Positions 54,174-63,564 of a stretch of 64,000 bases of DNA are shown piece after piece (position 1 is the first letter of the stretch; each line of letters begins with the position of its first letter). The notes below the pieces were generated by a model, which made no database searches, was not told the origin of the DNA, and saw only the letters and a list, made by a program, of their open reading frames with translations. The position numbers and the translations under genes are program-made. This DNA comes from an uncultured Mucilaginibacter sp. Lineage in GTDB: Bacteria; Bacteroidota; Bacteroidia; Sphingobacteriales; Sphingobacteriaceae. Where the stretch lies: assembly GCF_946479965.1 (NCBI RefSeq), contig NZ_CAMLHX010000017.1:14177-78176 (forward strand). Reading direction: 5' to 3'.

Positions 54174-54272
54174 ATTCCCCTCTTGAGAGGGGGCGCGTAG
54201 GAATTGTGCGGCTGCAGGGGTGTGTTAAGCCGCTCACATAACACACCCCTACACCCCTCTCGAGAGGGGAAT
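54174..54272. repeat. MITE-like 99-bp element with terminal inverted repeats
   Basis: It begins ATTCCCCTCT and ends AGAGGGGAAT. Inside, CAGGGGTGTGTTA pairs with TAACACACCCCT around an 11-nt loop. Each end also forms its own small hairpin (CCCCTCTTGAGAGGGG and CCCCTCTCGAGAGGGG). No coding frame is present. Confidence 0.7.
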
Positions 54273-54341
54273 CGCACCACCCACCGCTTCTTTTTAAATC
54301 TTCAGAACACGTGTAGCATTATCACCAATAAAGTAACGAGA

Positions 54342-54394
54342 CTACCCCCTTCCCGTCCCCTCAGGGTATCCTGAAAGGGACCCTGAGGTAGCAC
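54342..54394. repeat. Dispersed stem-loop repeat, copy D
   Basis: The stem CCTCAGGGT (54359-54367) and ACCCTGAGG (54380-54388) is perfect, and outer CTACC/GGTAG ends extend the pairing. The shared core matches copy C. Confidence 0.6.
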
Positions 54395-54421
54395 AATGCC
54401 GCGTTGCAAACAGAATTACTC

Positions 54422-57004
54422 TTACTTTATAACCGTGACATACCCACTCATTACCTGGTGTTGAAACTGGAGGTCAATTACATAGTAGTAGGTTGATGCC
54501 GGTACATTTTTACCATTTGTTGTGCCGTCCCAATCTACGTTGTAACCTCTTGACCGGTGTATTAACTGCCCGTTCCGGTTATAAATACTTACCTGGCAGT
54601 TGGGATAACCCGCCAGGCCTTTTATAAACCAGGTATCGTTAATGCCATCGGCATTAGGTGTAAATGTGTTGGGTATTTCAACCTTGGTTACCAGGGTAAC
54701 TTTTAAGGTCTGGCTTTCGGCAGGCAGACTGCAGCTGTTGCTTGCGGCAACCACACACTGCACAAGGTCGCCGTTGGCAAATGTATTACTTACATAATTT
54801 GCGCTATTATCGCCCACTGCAATGCCATTTACATACCATTGATAATCTGGAGTTGCGCTGCCGTTTTTTACATCGGCTGTAAACGTAATTTCAGTGCCCG
54901 GGAACACATAGTTGACTGATGCAGCAATGGTAACCACAGGCGTTACCGGACTAACCAGCTCAAGTGTGACGATGTTTGAGTTAGCTACAAAGCCGCTTAA
55001 ACAAGGGCTCTCATTATTTATAAGCGTGCAGGTAACATTGTCGCCATTATTCAGCGTTGTGCTTGTAAATACATCGCTGTTGTTGTTGGCAATACTAACA
55101 TTGTTTACCCGCCATTGATATACAGGATTAGCACCGGCGTTATGCCCTGTGGCCGTAAAAGTGACAAGCGAGCCGGTACAATTGCCGGCATAGCTGGCTG
55201 CAATGCTTACGTCAGGCGAAACAGGTAACACCACGGCTAATGTTTGCGATTTTGGCTGTGCCGATACATAGTATTGCTGCGTGGTATTCTGAGAAATGGT
55301 GATTACCGTACTCCCTGCGCTTATGATATGGATAAGTCCATCGGAAGAAATGGTAGCCACGCCCGGATTACTGCTGGTGTAGGTAACAGGCAAGTCGGTA
55401 TCCCTGATAAAAGCATTGGCACTAAAATCTGCGCTGCAAACGGTTTTGGTTTCAAAAGCAGGTAAACTAACAAATAAAGTTTCTATAACTGTAAGGTACT
55501 GGATCACCGGCTGGGCGTCGGCATAATTTTCATTTCCGGGCTGGGTAGCGGTAATAGTACTTAGGCCCGGCCCCACTAAATGTACAAGCCCCGTGGCAGT
55601 TATAGTTGCAACAGCCGGGTTGCTGCTGGTATAAATAATAGGTGTTTCGGGGTTGGTGCTGGTCCCTTTGGGGTCGTAACTGTTATCGGCATCCAAATGA
55701 TCGGGCTTTTGCGTAGGTAGCGTTATAATAGATGGCTTTTTTGCATTTGCTGCCACCGTTATACTAACGGTTGTACTATGGCTCCCTCCGCCATTATAGG
55801 CTGTTATAGTGTAATTAGTGGTGGGCCAAAGCGTTGTTGGTGTACCGCTTATAATGCCTGTCTGCGGGTCAAAACTTAGTCCGGCAGGCAGCGCTTTATC
55901 AATGGTGTATCCGGAGATGGTAACTTTGTGGATAAGGTTCACTGCTCCAATATATAAACTCCCTTTTCCATCCAGCACCAGGCCAATAGGGCTGCTAAAC
56001 CCCGAGGCTACCGTTGTAACGCCACCGGCTGGCGATATTACAGACAGGCTGTTGCTGCTTTGCTCAACAAAATAAATGTTCCCGGTACCATCTACACGCA
56101 ACTCACGCGGTGTATTCAAACCTGTGGCTATAGTGGATACTGTGCCATCTGTGGCTATCTTTCTGATGGCGCCATTTTGCGTGTCAGCAACATACAAATT
56201 TCCCGCGTTGTCTATACCAACGGCAGTAGGTGTGTTAAACGTTGCGGTAGCCACATCGCCATTGGTAAAGCCAACGCCCGCGCGGCCGGTAACAGTGGTT
56301 ACTGCTCCGGCAGGGCTTATTTTGCGGATGAGGTTATTGCTCTGATCAGCAACATAAATATTTCCCGCGGCATCGCGCGTCATGCCCCTGGGCGTATAAA
56401 AACTCGCTAATAAGCCTGTTGTATTGTCTGCAGAACCTGCTGAGCCACTACCTGCAAAGGTGGATACCTGCCCGGCGGGCGTAATCTTGCGGATAAGGTT
56501 ATTGCCCATATCGCTAAGGTATAGATTACCCGCAGCGTCGGCCACTAAAGCATCCGGCAGTAAAAATGAATACCCGGCACCTGATGGTCCGGCAAAAACG
56601 CTTATAACGCCGGCCGCGCTTACCTTGTAAACAGTATTATCGCCATAGTTGGCTATGTAGAGGGAGCCATCCGGTTCGGCCACAAGCCCGGTAACGTTTT
56701 GAAGGGGCCCGGGTCCCGCAAAAACCGACTGCTGGCCATAAATAGCTGCCGGCACGCTGCCGCCCGTGTTATTAGGCGTTAAGGGCGTAATGGGTAAATT
56801 GGCACCGTATACCTGCGGTGTTGAATAGGATATATGTGGCGGAGTGGTTATTGTGGTAGGGATATCGTTTACCCGGATGGAAGAAACGGCTTTTGGTTGC
56901 CCGGTGTTTGTAATCTCGACATGGTAGGTACGCTGCTGGCTGTAAGCAACTAACTTTAATAGAAGCAGGAACAAAAAAATAATGCCTTTATTAAAGTTAA
57001 CCAT
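54422..57004 (-). CDS. NHL-repeat and Ig-domain surface protein with T9SS type-B sorting domain
   Basis: An 860-residue exported protein. After a signal peptide, residues about 80-370 are NHL beta-propeller repeats (GLVAEPDGSLYIANYGDNTVYKVS and five to six similar blades). A cadherin-like or Ig domain (TALPAGLSFDPQTGIISGTPTT-like) is at about 370-420, followed by two BIG2-type bacterial Ig repeats and two PKD-like repeats. The C-terminal 90 residues (IPNTFTPNADGINDTW...VDWDGTTNGKNVPASTYYYVI) form the gliding-motility-associated type-B sorting domain recognised by the type IX secretion system. It is probably secreted and held at the cell surface. Confidence 0.9.
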   Translation of the reverse strand: MVNFNKGIIFLFLLLLKLVAYSQQRTYHVEITNTGQPKAVSSIRVNDIPTTITTPPHISYSTPQVYGANLPITPLTPNNTGGSVPAAIYGQQSVFAGPGPLQNVTGLVAEPDGSLYIANYGDNTVYKVSAAGVISVFAGPSGAGYSFLLPDALVADAAGNLYLSDMGNNLIRKITPAGQVSTFAGSGSAGSADNTTGLLASFYTPRGMTRDAAGNIYVADQSNNLIRKISPAGAVTTVTGRAGVGFTNGDVATATFNTPTAVGIDNAGNLYVADTQNGAIRKIATDGTVSTIATGLNTPRELRVDGTGNIYFVEQSSNSLSVISPAGGVTTVASGFSSPIGLVLDGKGSLYIGAVNLIHKVTISGYTIDKALPAGLSFDPQTGIISGTPTTLWPTTNYTITAYNGGGSHSTTVSITVAANAKKPSIITLPTQKPDHLDADNSYDPKGTSTNPETPIIYTSSNPAVATITATGLVHLVGPGLSTITATQPGNENYADAQPVIQYLTVIETLFVSLPAFETKTVCSADFSANAFIRDTDLPVTYTSSNPGVATISSDGLIHIISAGSTVITISQNTTQQYYVSAQPKSQTLAVVLPVSPDVSIAASYAGNCTGSLVTFTATGHNAGANPVYQWRVNNVSIANNNSDVFTSTTLNNGDNVTCTLINNESPCLSGFVANSNIVTLELVSPVTPVVTIAASVNYVFPGTEITFTADVKNGSATPDYQWYVNGIAVGDNSANYVSNTFANGDLVQCVVAASNSCSLPAESQTLKVTLVTKVEIPNTFTPNADGINDTWFIKGLAGYPNCQVSIYNRNGQLIHRSRGYNVDWDGTTNGKNVPASTYYYVIDLQFQHQVMSGYVTVIK

Positions 57005-57172
57005 TTATGCGATGACGGTCGGGGTTGTTTAGCGGCCTAATATCGCTTAAAGAGCGGAAAAAAAGAAATTAATGAGGGGGTAGATTTACTTAACGCAATT
57101 GGTGTAAGCCCCTTCGTTTCAGCAGCGTCCTGTGCGGGAAATCCTCGCCTGGGCGGGAAATAATATTTTCGA

Positions 57173-58369
57173 TCACCACTTAATTTTATAGTCAAACAAC
57201 CAATGATTGCCTTTTTCCGCAAAGGCATTTACAAAGATCCTAATCATTAGCTCTCTGATTTTTTGCTGAAAGGCATTTACAATAACTTTGTCACTGCCTC
57301 TTTTTCTACCTTCTAAAACAATTTTTTCCACTCGTGGCCTTCGCATAATTTCAAAATTTGAAAACGCAGTTTGCAAATTATTTTCATCTCGAATAAGCTT
57401 AGCCAAAAGCATCGCGTCTTCTAAAGCCATTGAAGCTCCTTGTCCTGAATTTGGACTTACAGCATGTGCTGCATCACCAATAAGAATGATGTTTTTATTG
57501 AACCACCGGGGCAAAAATTGAACATCAAAAACATTAAGTCTGAGAAAATGTGACGAGTTGCTAATAATTTCGATAACAGGAAAACTGTATAAAGCGTATT
57601 GATTGAGCAAGCTTTTTCTTTCTGCTTCCTTGTCAAAGTTTGTTTGTTCTTCTCTTGTATATGGATCAGCCACCATGACATTTGTCCACCACATCAGTTC
57701 TTTTGTATTAACACCTGTATAGCCAAAAAATCCATTTTTGCCGTAAATGAAATTTATATCGTCGCTATCTGATTGCGTTAGATCCTGAATTTTGTTTTTA
57801 TCTACAAAGCCGCCACTACCTACAACGCCGGTAAAGTCGGGCTTCAACGGAATATCTAATACGTAATTTCTAACAAAGCTTCTTACACCATCAGCTCCTA
57901 CCAGAAAGTTTCCTACGGCTTTACTCCCATCTTCAAACGTGGCAGTTACCTCATTATCAGTTTGTGAAATATTTTGCAATGTTTTGTTGAAATGGATTGG
58001 AATGTTTTGCTTGTTCAATTCCTCCAACATAATATTATTGAGTGTTGCTCTTTTAATATTTACGCTTGGATATTTATACCGAGCTAAATTGGAAAACTTG
58101 AACTTTGCTAACCTATTTCCGTTGGCGTTTTTAAATATTCCATTTGCTGCAATGCTTCCACTTGTAATTGTTTTATCGGCTAACCCTAATTCGGCTAATA
58201 CATTTACCCCATTAGGAGCAAGGCTTAATCCTGCACCATTAGAAAATGTTTCCTCTTTCGCTTCAAATACTTCTGATTGAATGCCGATTTTTTTCAAAAA
58301 TAATGCTATTGAAGGTCCGGCTATTCCACCACCAATTATTATTGCCTTGCTATTCGTTTGAAATTCCAT
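57173..58369 (-). CDS. FAD-dependent class A monooxygenase
   Basis: A 398-residue flavoprotein. The FAD Rossmann motif is IIGGGIAGPSIALFLKKIG at about 12, the DG motif region is GNFLVGADGVRSFVR, and the GD motif is LIGDAAHAVSPNSGQGASMALEDA. This is the fold of PHBH-like hydroxylases and of the tetracycline-degrading TetX proteins; close identity with TetX is not evident. It follows the MarR gene after one base and is noticeably AT-richer than neighbours, which suggests transfer. A role in detoxifying an aromatic compound is likely. Confidence 0.88.
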   Translation of the reverse strand: MEFQTNSKAIIIGGGIAGPSIALFLKKIGIQSEVFEAKEETFSNGAGLSLAPNGVNVLAELGLADKTITSGSIAANGIFKNANGNRLAKFKFSNLARYKYPSVNIKRATLNNIMLEELNKQNIPIHFNKTLQNISQTDNEVTATFEDGSKAVGNFLVGADGVRSFVRNYVLDIPLKPDFTGVVGSGGFVDKNKIQDLTQSDSDDINFIYGKNGFFGYTGVNTKELMWWTNVMVADPYTREEQTNFDKEAERKSLLNQYALYSFPVIEIISNSSHFLRLNVFDVQFLPRWFNKNIILIGDAAHAVSPNSGQGASMALEDAMLLAKLIRDENNLQTAFSNFEIMRRPRVEKIVLEGRKRGSDKVIVNAFQQKIRELMIRIFVNAFAEKGNHWLFDYKIKW

Positions 58370-58370
58370 G

Positions 58371-58835
58371 CTATTTGGTGTCGTTTAATTTCCGGGTTAT
58401 TTCCTGCATAATCTGAATAGCCGACTGCATATAATTTTCTATCAGGGCTAAATCTTTTTTACTGTAAGAATTTAAAAGATCAGTCATTTTTGTTTCTATT
58501 TCACCAAAAATGCCACCCAGTTCTTTCATAATTACCGGCGTGTTTGGAACTATAATTACTTTTCGCCTATCACTTTTGTCAAATTCCCTTGATACAAAAT
58601 TTTTCTTTTCAAATCTGTCTATTAGCCCGGTAACTGTGCCTGTGGTTAAACCTGTATATTTTGCCAATTCTCCTGCCGTCATGGAGCCATGTTGAATAAT
58701 GAAGCCTAAATATTTATGGTCTGTGCCTGATAGCCCTGCTTTACGGGCAATGGCTTCGTGCATTAAAATTGTGCTGTCTGAAAATTGTCTACCAAATTGA
58801 CTGGTGGAAATTCCGGTGGCGGGCGTTTTGTTCAT
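58371..58835 (-). CDS. MarR family transcriptional regulator
   Basis: A 154-residue winged-helix regulator. The HTH is MTAGELAKYTGLTTGTVTGL and the wing is VSREFDKSDRRKVIIVPN, both typical of MarR. MarR proteins usually respond to aromatic or phenolic compounds and repress a neighbouring detoxification gene; here the flavin monooxygenase starts one base later. A dyad covering the promoter lies 40-60 bp upstream. Confidence 0.9.
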   Translation of the reverse strand: MNKTPATGISTSQFGRQFSDSTILMHEAIARKAGLSGTDHKYLGFIIQHGSMTAGELAKYTGLTTGTVTGLIDRFEKKNFVSREFDKSDRRKVIIVPNTPVIMKELGGIFGEIETKMTDLLNSYSKKDLALIENYMQSAIQIMQEITRKLNDTK

Positions 58836-58873
58836 TCGTTATGTCTTGTTTTAAAAGATAGTTGTAATTAAAG

Positions 58874-58892
58874 TATCTTGAAAACAAAGATA
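58874..58892 (-). promoter_or_regulatory. MarR promoter with dyad operator
   Basis: On the minus strand TATCTTTG (58892-58885) is a perfect -7 element. It forms the right arm of the inverted repeat TATCTT-N7-AAGATA (58874-58892), a likely MarR binding site. The leader to the ATG at 58835 would be about 40 nt. Confidence 0.55.
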
Positions 58893-58984
58893 ATATTAAA
58901 AATATAACTTTTTGAATTTTTTTGTATTCGTGGGCTCGCCGCCGGTGATTCAAGCGGAAACGTAAGCTTATTTCCAGCTGATTA

Positions 58985-59131
58985 ATGACATTGTTTGAGC
59001 GGTGTTCCAAACCGGTTGATTTGCTGTTCCAAAGTGTTCCACTTTTAAGCGAAAATCGGAAAGCGGCACAAGATGCTTATTATCAGCTGCTTATGGATAA
59101 TTTACAGCTAACTTTACTGACTTATAAGTAG
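58985..59131 (+). pseudogene. Short relic ORF (48 codons) of a dispersed element
   Basis: An ATG-to-TAG frame encodes 48 residues, beginning MTLFERCSKPVDLLFQSVP and ending LQLTLLTYK. Past the stop the frame continues FQSVPKCFE, echoing FQSVP inside the ORF. The tail matches the translated repeat near 12.05 kb (LQLIFLTYKLFHFVP). I take both as remnants of one dispersed sequence. A functional small protein is possible but unsupported. Confidence 0.4.
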
Positions 59132-59147
59132 TTTCAAAGTGTTCCAA
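59103..59147 (+). repeat. Dispersed 45-bp repeat, copy B
   Basis: This copy is collinear with 12048-12092 at about 39 of 45 positions and overlaps the end of the relic ORF. Confidence 0.6.
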
Positions 59148-59385
59148 AGTGTTTCGAGGTAAAAAGTTAAACTGTTAAAAATCAACTGTTTAATGCCGTC
59201 AACGTTTTTATTTTTATTTGAGGCTTTATATTTTTTGGAACAGTTACACCACGCTTTTTTGCGGCCTAATGCATAATGAAAAGTTAAGTTAATGTTAACT
59301 CAATGTTATGCATGTGTTAAAATAATAATATACAAGCTATTGATTTTATGAGTAGGTTTAACTCTACAATCAATTTTAAACAAAG

Positions 59386-60597
59386 ATGATCGGGCGGGCA
59401 GGCAGGCTTTTGGTGTTGTTGCTGATCATTACTTTTCCCTCTGTTTATGGCCAAAGTAATGACAGGAGGCTATGCTTTGAGTTTTACGAAGGCACCTTTA
59501 ACAGTCAGATCAGCACCTCGCTTTTGGTCGACGTTCCGCAGCAACTAACCCAGCAAACCGTAAAGTCTTTTTATGCTGATTTGAATGGGGGTAATTACCG
59601 GCCACTGGTTGATTCGCTATTATCCTTCAAAAAACGCTACCAGCTAAACGACTGGCTGTATTATCAACTTATCCGCAAAACGGCCCAGCAGCTTAGTCCT
59701 AAAGCGGATAACTATAGCAGGTATACCTTGTACAAATGGTTTCTGCTGACTAAGTCGGGTTATGATGCCCGCCTGGCCCTTACCCGCGATAAGGTGATAT
59801 TTTATGTATATAATCGAGAGGATGTAGAAGATCTGCCCTTCTTTATGATAGAAGGTAATAAGTACGTTTGCCTTAACTGGCATGATTATGCCCGGGTAAA
59901 TTTGAATGATGACCCACCCATACCGGTAAATATTGCCATACCCGAAGCGGACAATGCCTTCTCCTATAAAATAGATAAAATGCCCGATCTGCGCCCTGCT
60001 GAATATTTCGACAAGGAGCTGCAGTTTACCTATAAGCATAAGGTGTACTACTTCAATATCAAGCTGAGCAAAGAAGTGGATGCCATTTTTACCAACTACC
60101 CTGTAGTTGATTTTTCAAGCTATTTCAATATCCCGCTGAGCAAAGAAACCTATGGCTCGCTGATCCCAACCCTTAAAGAGAATACCAAAAAGATGAGCCA
60201 GAAAAAGGGCATAGACTATCTGATGCGCTTTACCCGCTACGCCTTTTTGTATGAAAAGGACGAGGATAACTTCGGTAGAGAAAAACGGCTGGCGCCCGAA
60301 GAAACCCTCTTCGCAAAATACAGTGATTGTGATGACAGGGCCGCCCTGTTCTTCTATCTGGTTAAGGAGGTGTATAACCTGCCCATGATAGCGCTTTTAT
60401 ATCCTACCCATATCACCATCGGTGTGCAGTTTGATAAGCCTGTCGGTACGTCTGTTATGTATAAAGGGGTCGCCTATTCTATTTGTGAGCCAACACCGCA
60501 AAAAGAAGATCTGGCTATCGGGCAGCTATCAGCAAAACTAAAGAATGAGCCGTATAAGGTGGTTTATCAGTATGTACCTGGCGGGCAGGGTTTGTAA
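59386..60597 (+). CDS. Exported transglutaminase-like protein
   Basis: A 403-residue protein with a signal peptide (FPSVYGQS). The C-terminal third carries a transglutaminase/papain-like core with Cys in KYSDCDDRAALFFYLVKEV, His in YPTHITIGVQ and a following acidic residue near SICEPTPQ. The N-terminal 250 residues look like beta-rich, unassigned sequence. The role could be peptide crosslinking, proteolysis or a non-catalytic binding domain. The cupin gene lies convergent 3 nt away. Confidence 0.65.
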   Translation: MIGRAGRLLVLLLIITFPSVYGQSNDRRLCFEFYEGTFNSQISTSLLVDVPQQLTQQTVKSFYADLNGGNYRPLVDSLLSFKKRYQLNDWLYYQLIRKTAQQLSPKADNYSRYTLYKWFLLTKSGYDARLALTRDKVIFYVYNREDVEDLPFFMIEGNKYVCLNWHDYARVNLNDDPPIPVNIAIPEADNAFSYKIDKMPDLRPAEYFDKELQFTYKHKVYYFNIKLSKEVDAIFTNYPVVDFSSYFNIPLSKETYGSLIPTLKENTKKMSQKKGIDYLMRFTRYAFLYEKDEDNFGREKRLAPEETLFAKYSDCDDRAALFFYLVKEVYNLPMIALLYPTHITIGVQFDKPVGTSVMYKGVAYSICEPTPQKEDLAIGQLSAKLKNEPYKVVYQYVPGGQGL

Positions 60598-60600
60598 GGT

Positions 60601-61194
60601 TTATACAAACCGGTATTGAAGTATGGCGGTAACCACGGGGGTTAGCATCTTAACGTCGTGGTCGGCATATAATGGGATCTCGAGGTAGTCGCCGGCATTA
60701 AGTATTACCTGTTTGCCATTAATTGTACACGAGCATTTACCCTGCAAAATAAAAAAGCTTTCGGCGTAATTATCATGCGATTCGTCAGGCACGTCAACCT
60801 TAGCCACTACCAGCATTTGAGCAATTTTATCCGTCTGTTGCAGTATCTGAATATTAAGGCCCTCAAACGGTTCGGTAGGTAAAAGGTGTTCAACAGCCTG
60901 CAGCCAGTTTAAGTAATTAGAGTAAGCGTCGGTTGGGGGTAAGTTGTTAATATCAAGCACTTCGTTGCCAACAAAGCCAAGCTTTCCCAAAATTTTTTCT
61001 TTGAGTTGGTCGGGAGGGGCCACCGCTTTTTCGGCAGACATTTTTTCAATTGCGGCCTCTATGTTTTTTAACTCTTCACGTAGTTCAGGATACTTTGAAC
61101 AATAGCTTACAACCTGGTTAGCTTCGTCGCTATCCAACAGGCCCAAACAATATTGTTCCAATAGGCCGCTGTTTATATAATCCTGTAAATTCAT
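60601..61194 (-). CDS. Anti-sigma-like N-terminal domain fused to a cupin
   Basis: A 197-residue soluble protein. Residues 1-75 match the N-terminal anti-sigma domain of RskA/ChrR-like proteins (DYINSGLLEQYCLGLLDSDEANQVV, then PELREELKNIEAAIE). Residues about 120-197 form a single cupin (SFFILQGKCSCTINGKQVIL, NAGDYLEIPLYADHDVKML). There is no membrane helix, in keeping with ChrR, which responds to singlet oxygen through its cupin. No sigma-factor gene is adjacent, so its partner is unknown. Confidence 0.75.
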   Translation of the reverse strand: MNLQDYINSGLLEQYCLGLLDSDEANQVVSYCSKYPELREELKNIEAAIEKMSAEKAVAPPDQLKEKILGKLGFVGNEVLDINNLPPTDAYSNYLNWLQAVEHLLPTEPFEGLNIQILQQTDKIAQMLVVAKVDVPDESHDNYAESFFILQGKCSCTINGKQVILNAGDYLEIPLYADHDVKMLTPVVTAILQYRFV

Positions 61195-61359
61195 TTAAAG
61201 GATGCAATCAATATTAATACACAAAGCATTGTATTTGCAGAAATACCTTCGGGGGGTAAGGGATAATCGTGTTGCAACAAATATATGATATATTTACGTT
61301 TTTAATACATCAAGTACTTCAGTGTAATAATTTTATATTTATAGCCAGACGGTCTGAAA

Positions 61360-62112
61360 ATGTACTTCATCCTCTCAAAAATTCTGTTTTTTTTACTGGT
61401 GCCGCTAAACTGGGTGTTAGTGTTGTTCACTATTGCCGTTTTTAAGCGCGATAAAGCTAAACGACGCCGTTATATTATTGCCGGGTTAAGTTTGTTGTAC
61501 CTTTTTACAACCCCCTTGTTATTGAAGGGATTTACGCGTTTGTGGGACATTAGATCTGAAGTAACCAAAACCAATACAACCAAATATTCCTGCGTAATAG
61601 TTTTAGGCGGATTTTCCGGATCAGATGGACAGGGTGGAGGCCGATTCAATGGGTTGGCCGACAGATTTATCAACGGAGCCCAAATGATAACCACAGGTAA
61701 AGCAAAGCGGATATTAATAGCCGGAGGAAACGGCAGTTTGTTATCCGAGACATTTCGGGAGGCGACCTGGGCAAGAGGTGAATTAAAAAAATTAAGAATT
61801 GCTGACAGCCTGATCCTTACAGAAAGCAACTCGCGAAATACCATAGAAAACGCCGAATTCTCAAAAAAGATATTAGAAGTCAATAACTTAAAGCCGCCGT
61901 ATTTACTGGTTACATCAGCCTTTCATATGCGCAGAGCGGTAATGATATTCAAAAAAAGAGGTATGGATGTGGTGCCCTACTCATCTAGTTATCTCACTAA
62001 TAACAGCCAATTAAAGTTTACCGACCTTTTTCCGCAAGCCGATATCCTATCCCATTGGGAATTGTATTTTAAAGAGGTAGTGGGATACGTAATAAACTAC
62101 TTTTCTGCTTAA
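61360..62112 (+). CDS. YdcF/ElyC family (DUF218) envelope protein
   Basis: A 250-residue membrane protein with two N-terminal helices (about 3-25 and 38-57). The DUF218 domain carries CVIVLGGFSGSD, ITTGKAKRILIAGGNG, ESNSRNTIENAEFSKKIL and LLVTSAFHMRRAVMIFKKRG. E. coli relatives ElyC and SanA act in envelope polysaccharide or peptidoglycan maintenance. It stands alone in its orientation with no operon partner in close reach. Confidence 0.85.
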   Translation: MYFILSKILFFLLVPLNWVLVLFTIAVFKRDKAKRRRYIIAGLSLLYLFTTPLLLKGFTRLWDIRSEVTKTNTTKYSCVIVLGGFSGSDGQGGGRFNGLADRFINGAQMITTGKAKRILIAGGNGSLLSETFREATWARGELKKLRIADSLILTESNSRNTIENAEFSKKILEVNNLKPPYLLVTSAFHMRRAVMIFKKRGMDVVPYSSSYLTNNSQLKFTDLFPQADILSHWELYFKEVVGYVINYFSA

Positions 62113-62291
62113 CAATACCTCGCGGTTATTAACCTGAAATGTGTGGTTAACATTTTGGTTTAGGCCTTCCTTGTCCTTTCGCCTCTACCATTTCGAGTGT
62201 TTTTGCCGTGGTGTCAGAACTTTTTTATATGATTTTTTTAAAAACGGCGTTTCAATAAAACATTTTCCCCTGAAAAACATTATTTACGCTT

Positions 62292-63476
62292 ATGAATACA
62301 ACGTTGCACCGGGTTCGGTCAATCGATGCATTTCGTGCGGTTACCATGTTCCTGATGATATTTGTGAATGATATCGACGGAATGCCCAATACCCCACAAT
62401 GGATACAACACGCCCATGAAAGCGCTGATGCCCTTGGGCTTGCCGATACCATCTTCCCTGCTTTTTTGTTTATAGTTGGGCTTTCTATCCCATTTGCTTT
62501 TCAAAACAGATTAAAGCAAGGTTATTACCGTATTCCTTGGCGCATTATCACCCGTTCGGCAGCCATGATATTTATAGGGGTTTTCTTTACCAACGTAGAA
62601 ACCTATAACGAAGAAGCCGCGCTATTACCTCGCCCTGTGTGGGAAAGCATGGGCACGTTAAGTATATTTTTTATTTTTTTAGATTATGATGAAACGAAAC
62701 CCGCATGGCGCAGGTTTACCCTGCGGGGAATAGGGCTGCTACTATTGATTATCCTATCATGGGCTTATAAAAGCACCGACCCTGCCCATCCCTGGCTGCA
62801 TTTTTCATGGTGGGGAATATTAGGGTTAATAGGTTGGGCCTACCTCGTCTGCGCGCTTATTTACTATTATTCGGGAGGAGAACTATGGATCCAGGCCGCA
62901 GCCTGGCTATTCTTTATGTTCTTTAACATCGATTTTCACTTTGGCTGGTTTGAGTTTTTAAGCCCCTTGCAAAATTATGTTTGGATAGCCGGTAACGGTG
63001 CTATGCAGGCATTTACAATGGCAGGCGTATTTGTAGCCGTACTGTACATGCGCCTCGCCGAGCGTAATGAGCTCAAATTGCTTTGGATAGGCATGCTATT
63101 AATGGCTGTGATATTATTCAACCTGGGCTTTATTGTAAGGTTTGTAAGCGGCGGAATATCAAAAATACGCGATACCCCGGCGTGGGTCTTAATATGTACG
63201 GCGATAAGCTTGGTGGTATATGCGGCTTTTATATTTATTGTTGATTTTAAAAAAAAATACAATTGGGTTAAACCTATTGAACCTGCGGGAGTTGCCACTT
63301 TTACTGCCTATATAGTGCCGGGTCTCTTTTATCCGATTTATGAAATGGCGGATATTGAATACCCCGAAGCATTAAGTCAAGGTACAGGGGGGCTAATTAA
63401 ATGTATTCTATTTGCTTTAGCCATGATATGGTTCACGGGACTGCTGCAACGGATAAATATCCGGCTGAAAATATAG
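62292..63476 (+). CDS. DUF5009/heparan-alpha-glucosaminide N-acetyltransferase-like membrane protein (copy 1)
   Basis: A 394-residue polytopic membrane protein with about ten helices. The hallmark N-terminus is RSIDAFRAVTMFLMIFVNDIDGMPNTPQW, followed by DTIFPAFLFIVGLSIPFAFQNR. In eukaryotes the related HGSNAT moves acetyl groups across the lysosomal membrane. In Bacteroidota such proteins may acetylate periplasmic sugars. A paralogue starts 88 nt downstream on the same strand. Confidence 0.85.
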   Translation: MNTTLHRVRSIDAFRAVTMFLMIFVNDIDGMPNTPQWIQHAHESADALGLADTIFPAFLFIVGLSIPFAFQNRLKQGYYRIPWRIITRSAAMIFIGVFFTNVETYNEEAALLPRPVWESMGTLSIFFIFLDYDETKPAWRRFTLRGIGLLLLIILSWAYKSTDPAHPWLHFSWWGILGLIGWAYLVCALIYYYSGGELWIQAAAWLFFMFFNIDFHFGWFEFLSPLQNYVWIAGNGAMQAFTMAGVFVAVLYMRLAERNELKLLWIGMLLMAVILFNLGFIVRFVSGGISKIRDTPAWVLICTAISLVVYAAFIFIVDFKKKYNWVKPIEPAGVATFTAYIVPGLFYPIYEMADIEYPEALSQGTGGLIKCILFALAMIWFTGLLQRINIRLKI

Positions 63477-63564
63477 CAGGTTAACTTTTATTTGCGGTTT
63501 TTATGTTAATTTTCCATCACTGATGATGCTTAACAATTAGCGTTTTCGGAAACCTTAAAAACCG

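Larger units (their letters stand above)
54041..54421. other. Intergenic repeat cluster
   Basis: This 381-bp gap holds no gene. It contains a 99-bp terminal-inverted-repeat element (54174-54272) and a stem-loop repeat (54342-54394) related to 53771-53813. Confidence 0.6.
58893..59385. other. Intergenic region with decayed repeat ORF
   Basis: Apart from the relic ORF and repeat listed separately, I find no gene. TGTTCCAAAGTGTTCC-like words recur here three times. The region also carries the promoter of the downstream transglutaminase-like gene. Confidence 0.5.

Noticed and set aside
57173..58369. TetX tetracycline monooxygenase
   Set aside because: Only the general flavin-binding motifs match; the substrate region does not resemble TetX by eye.
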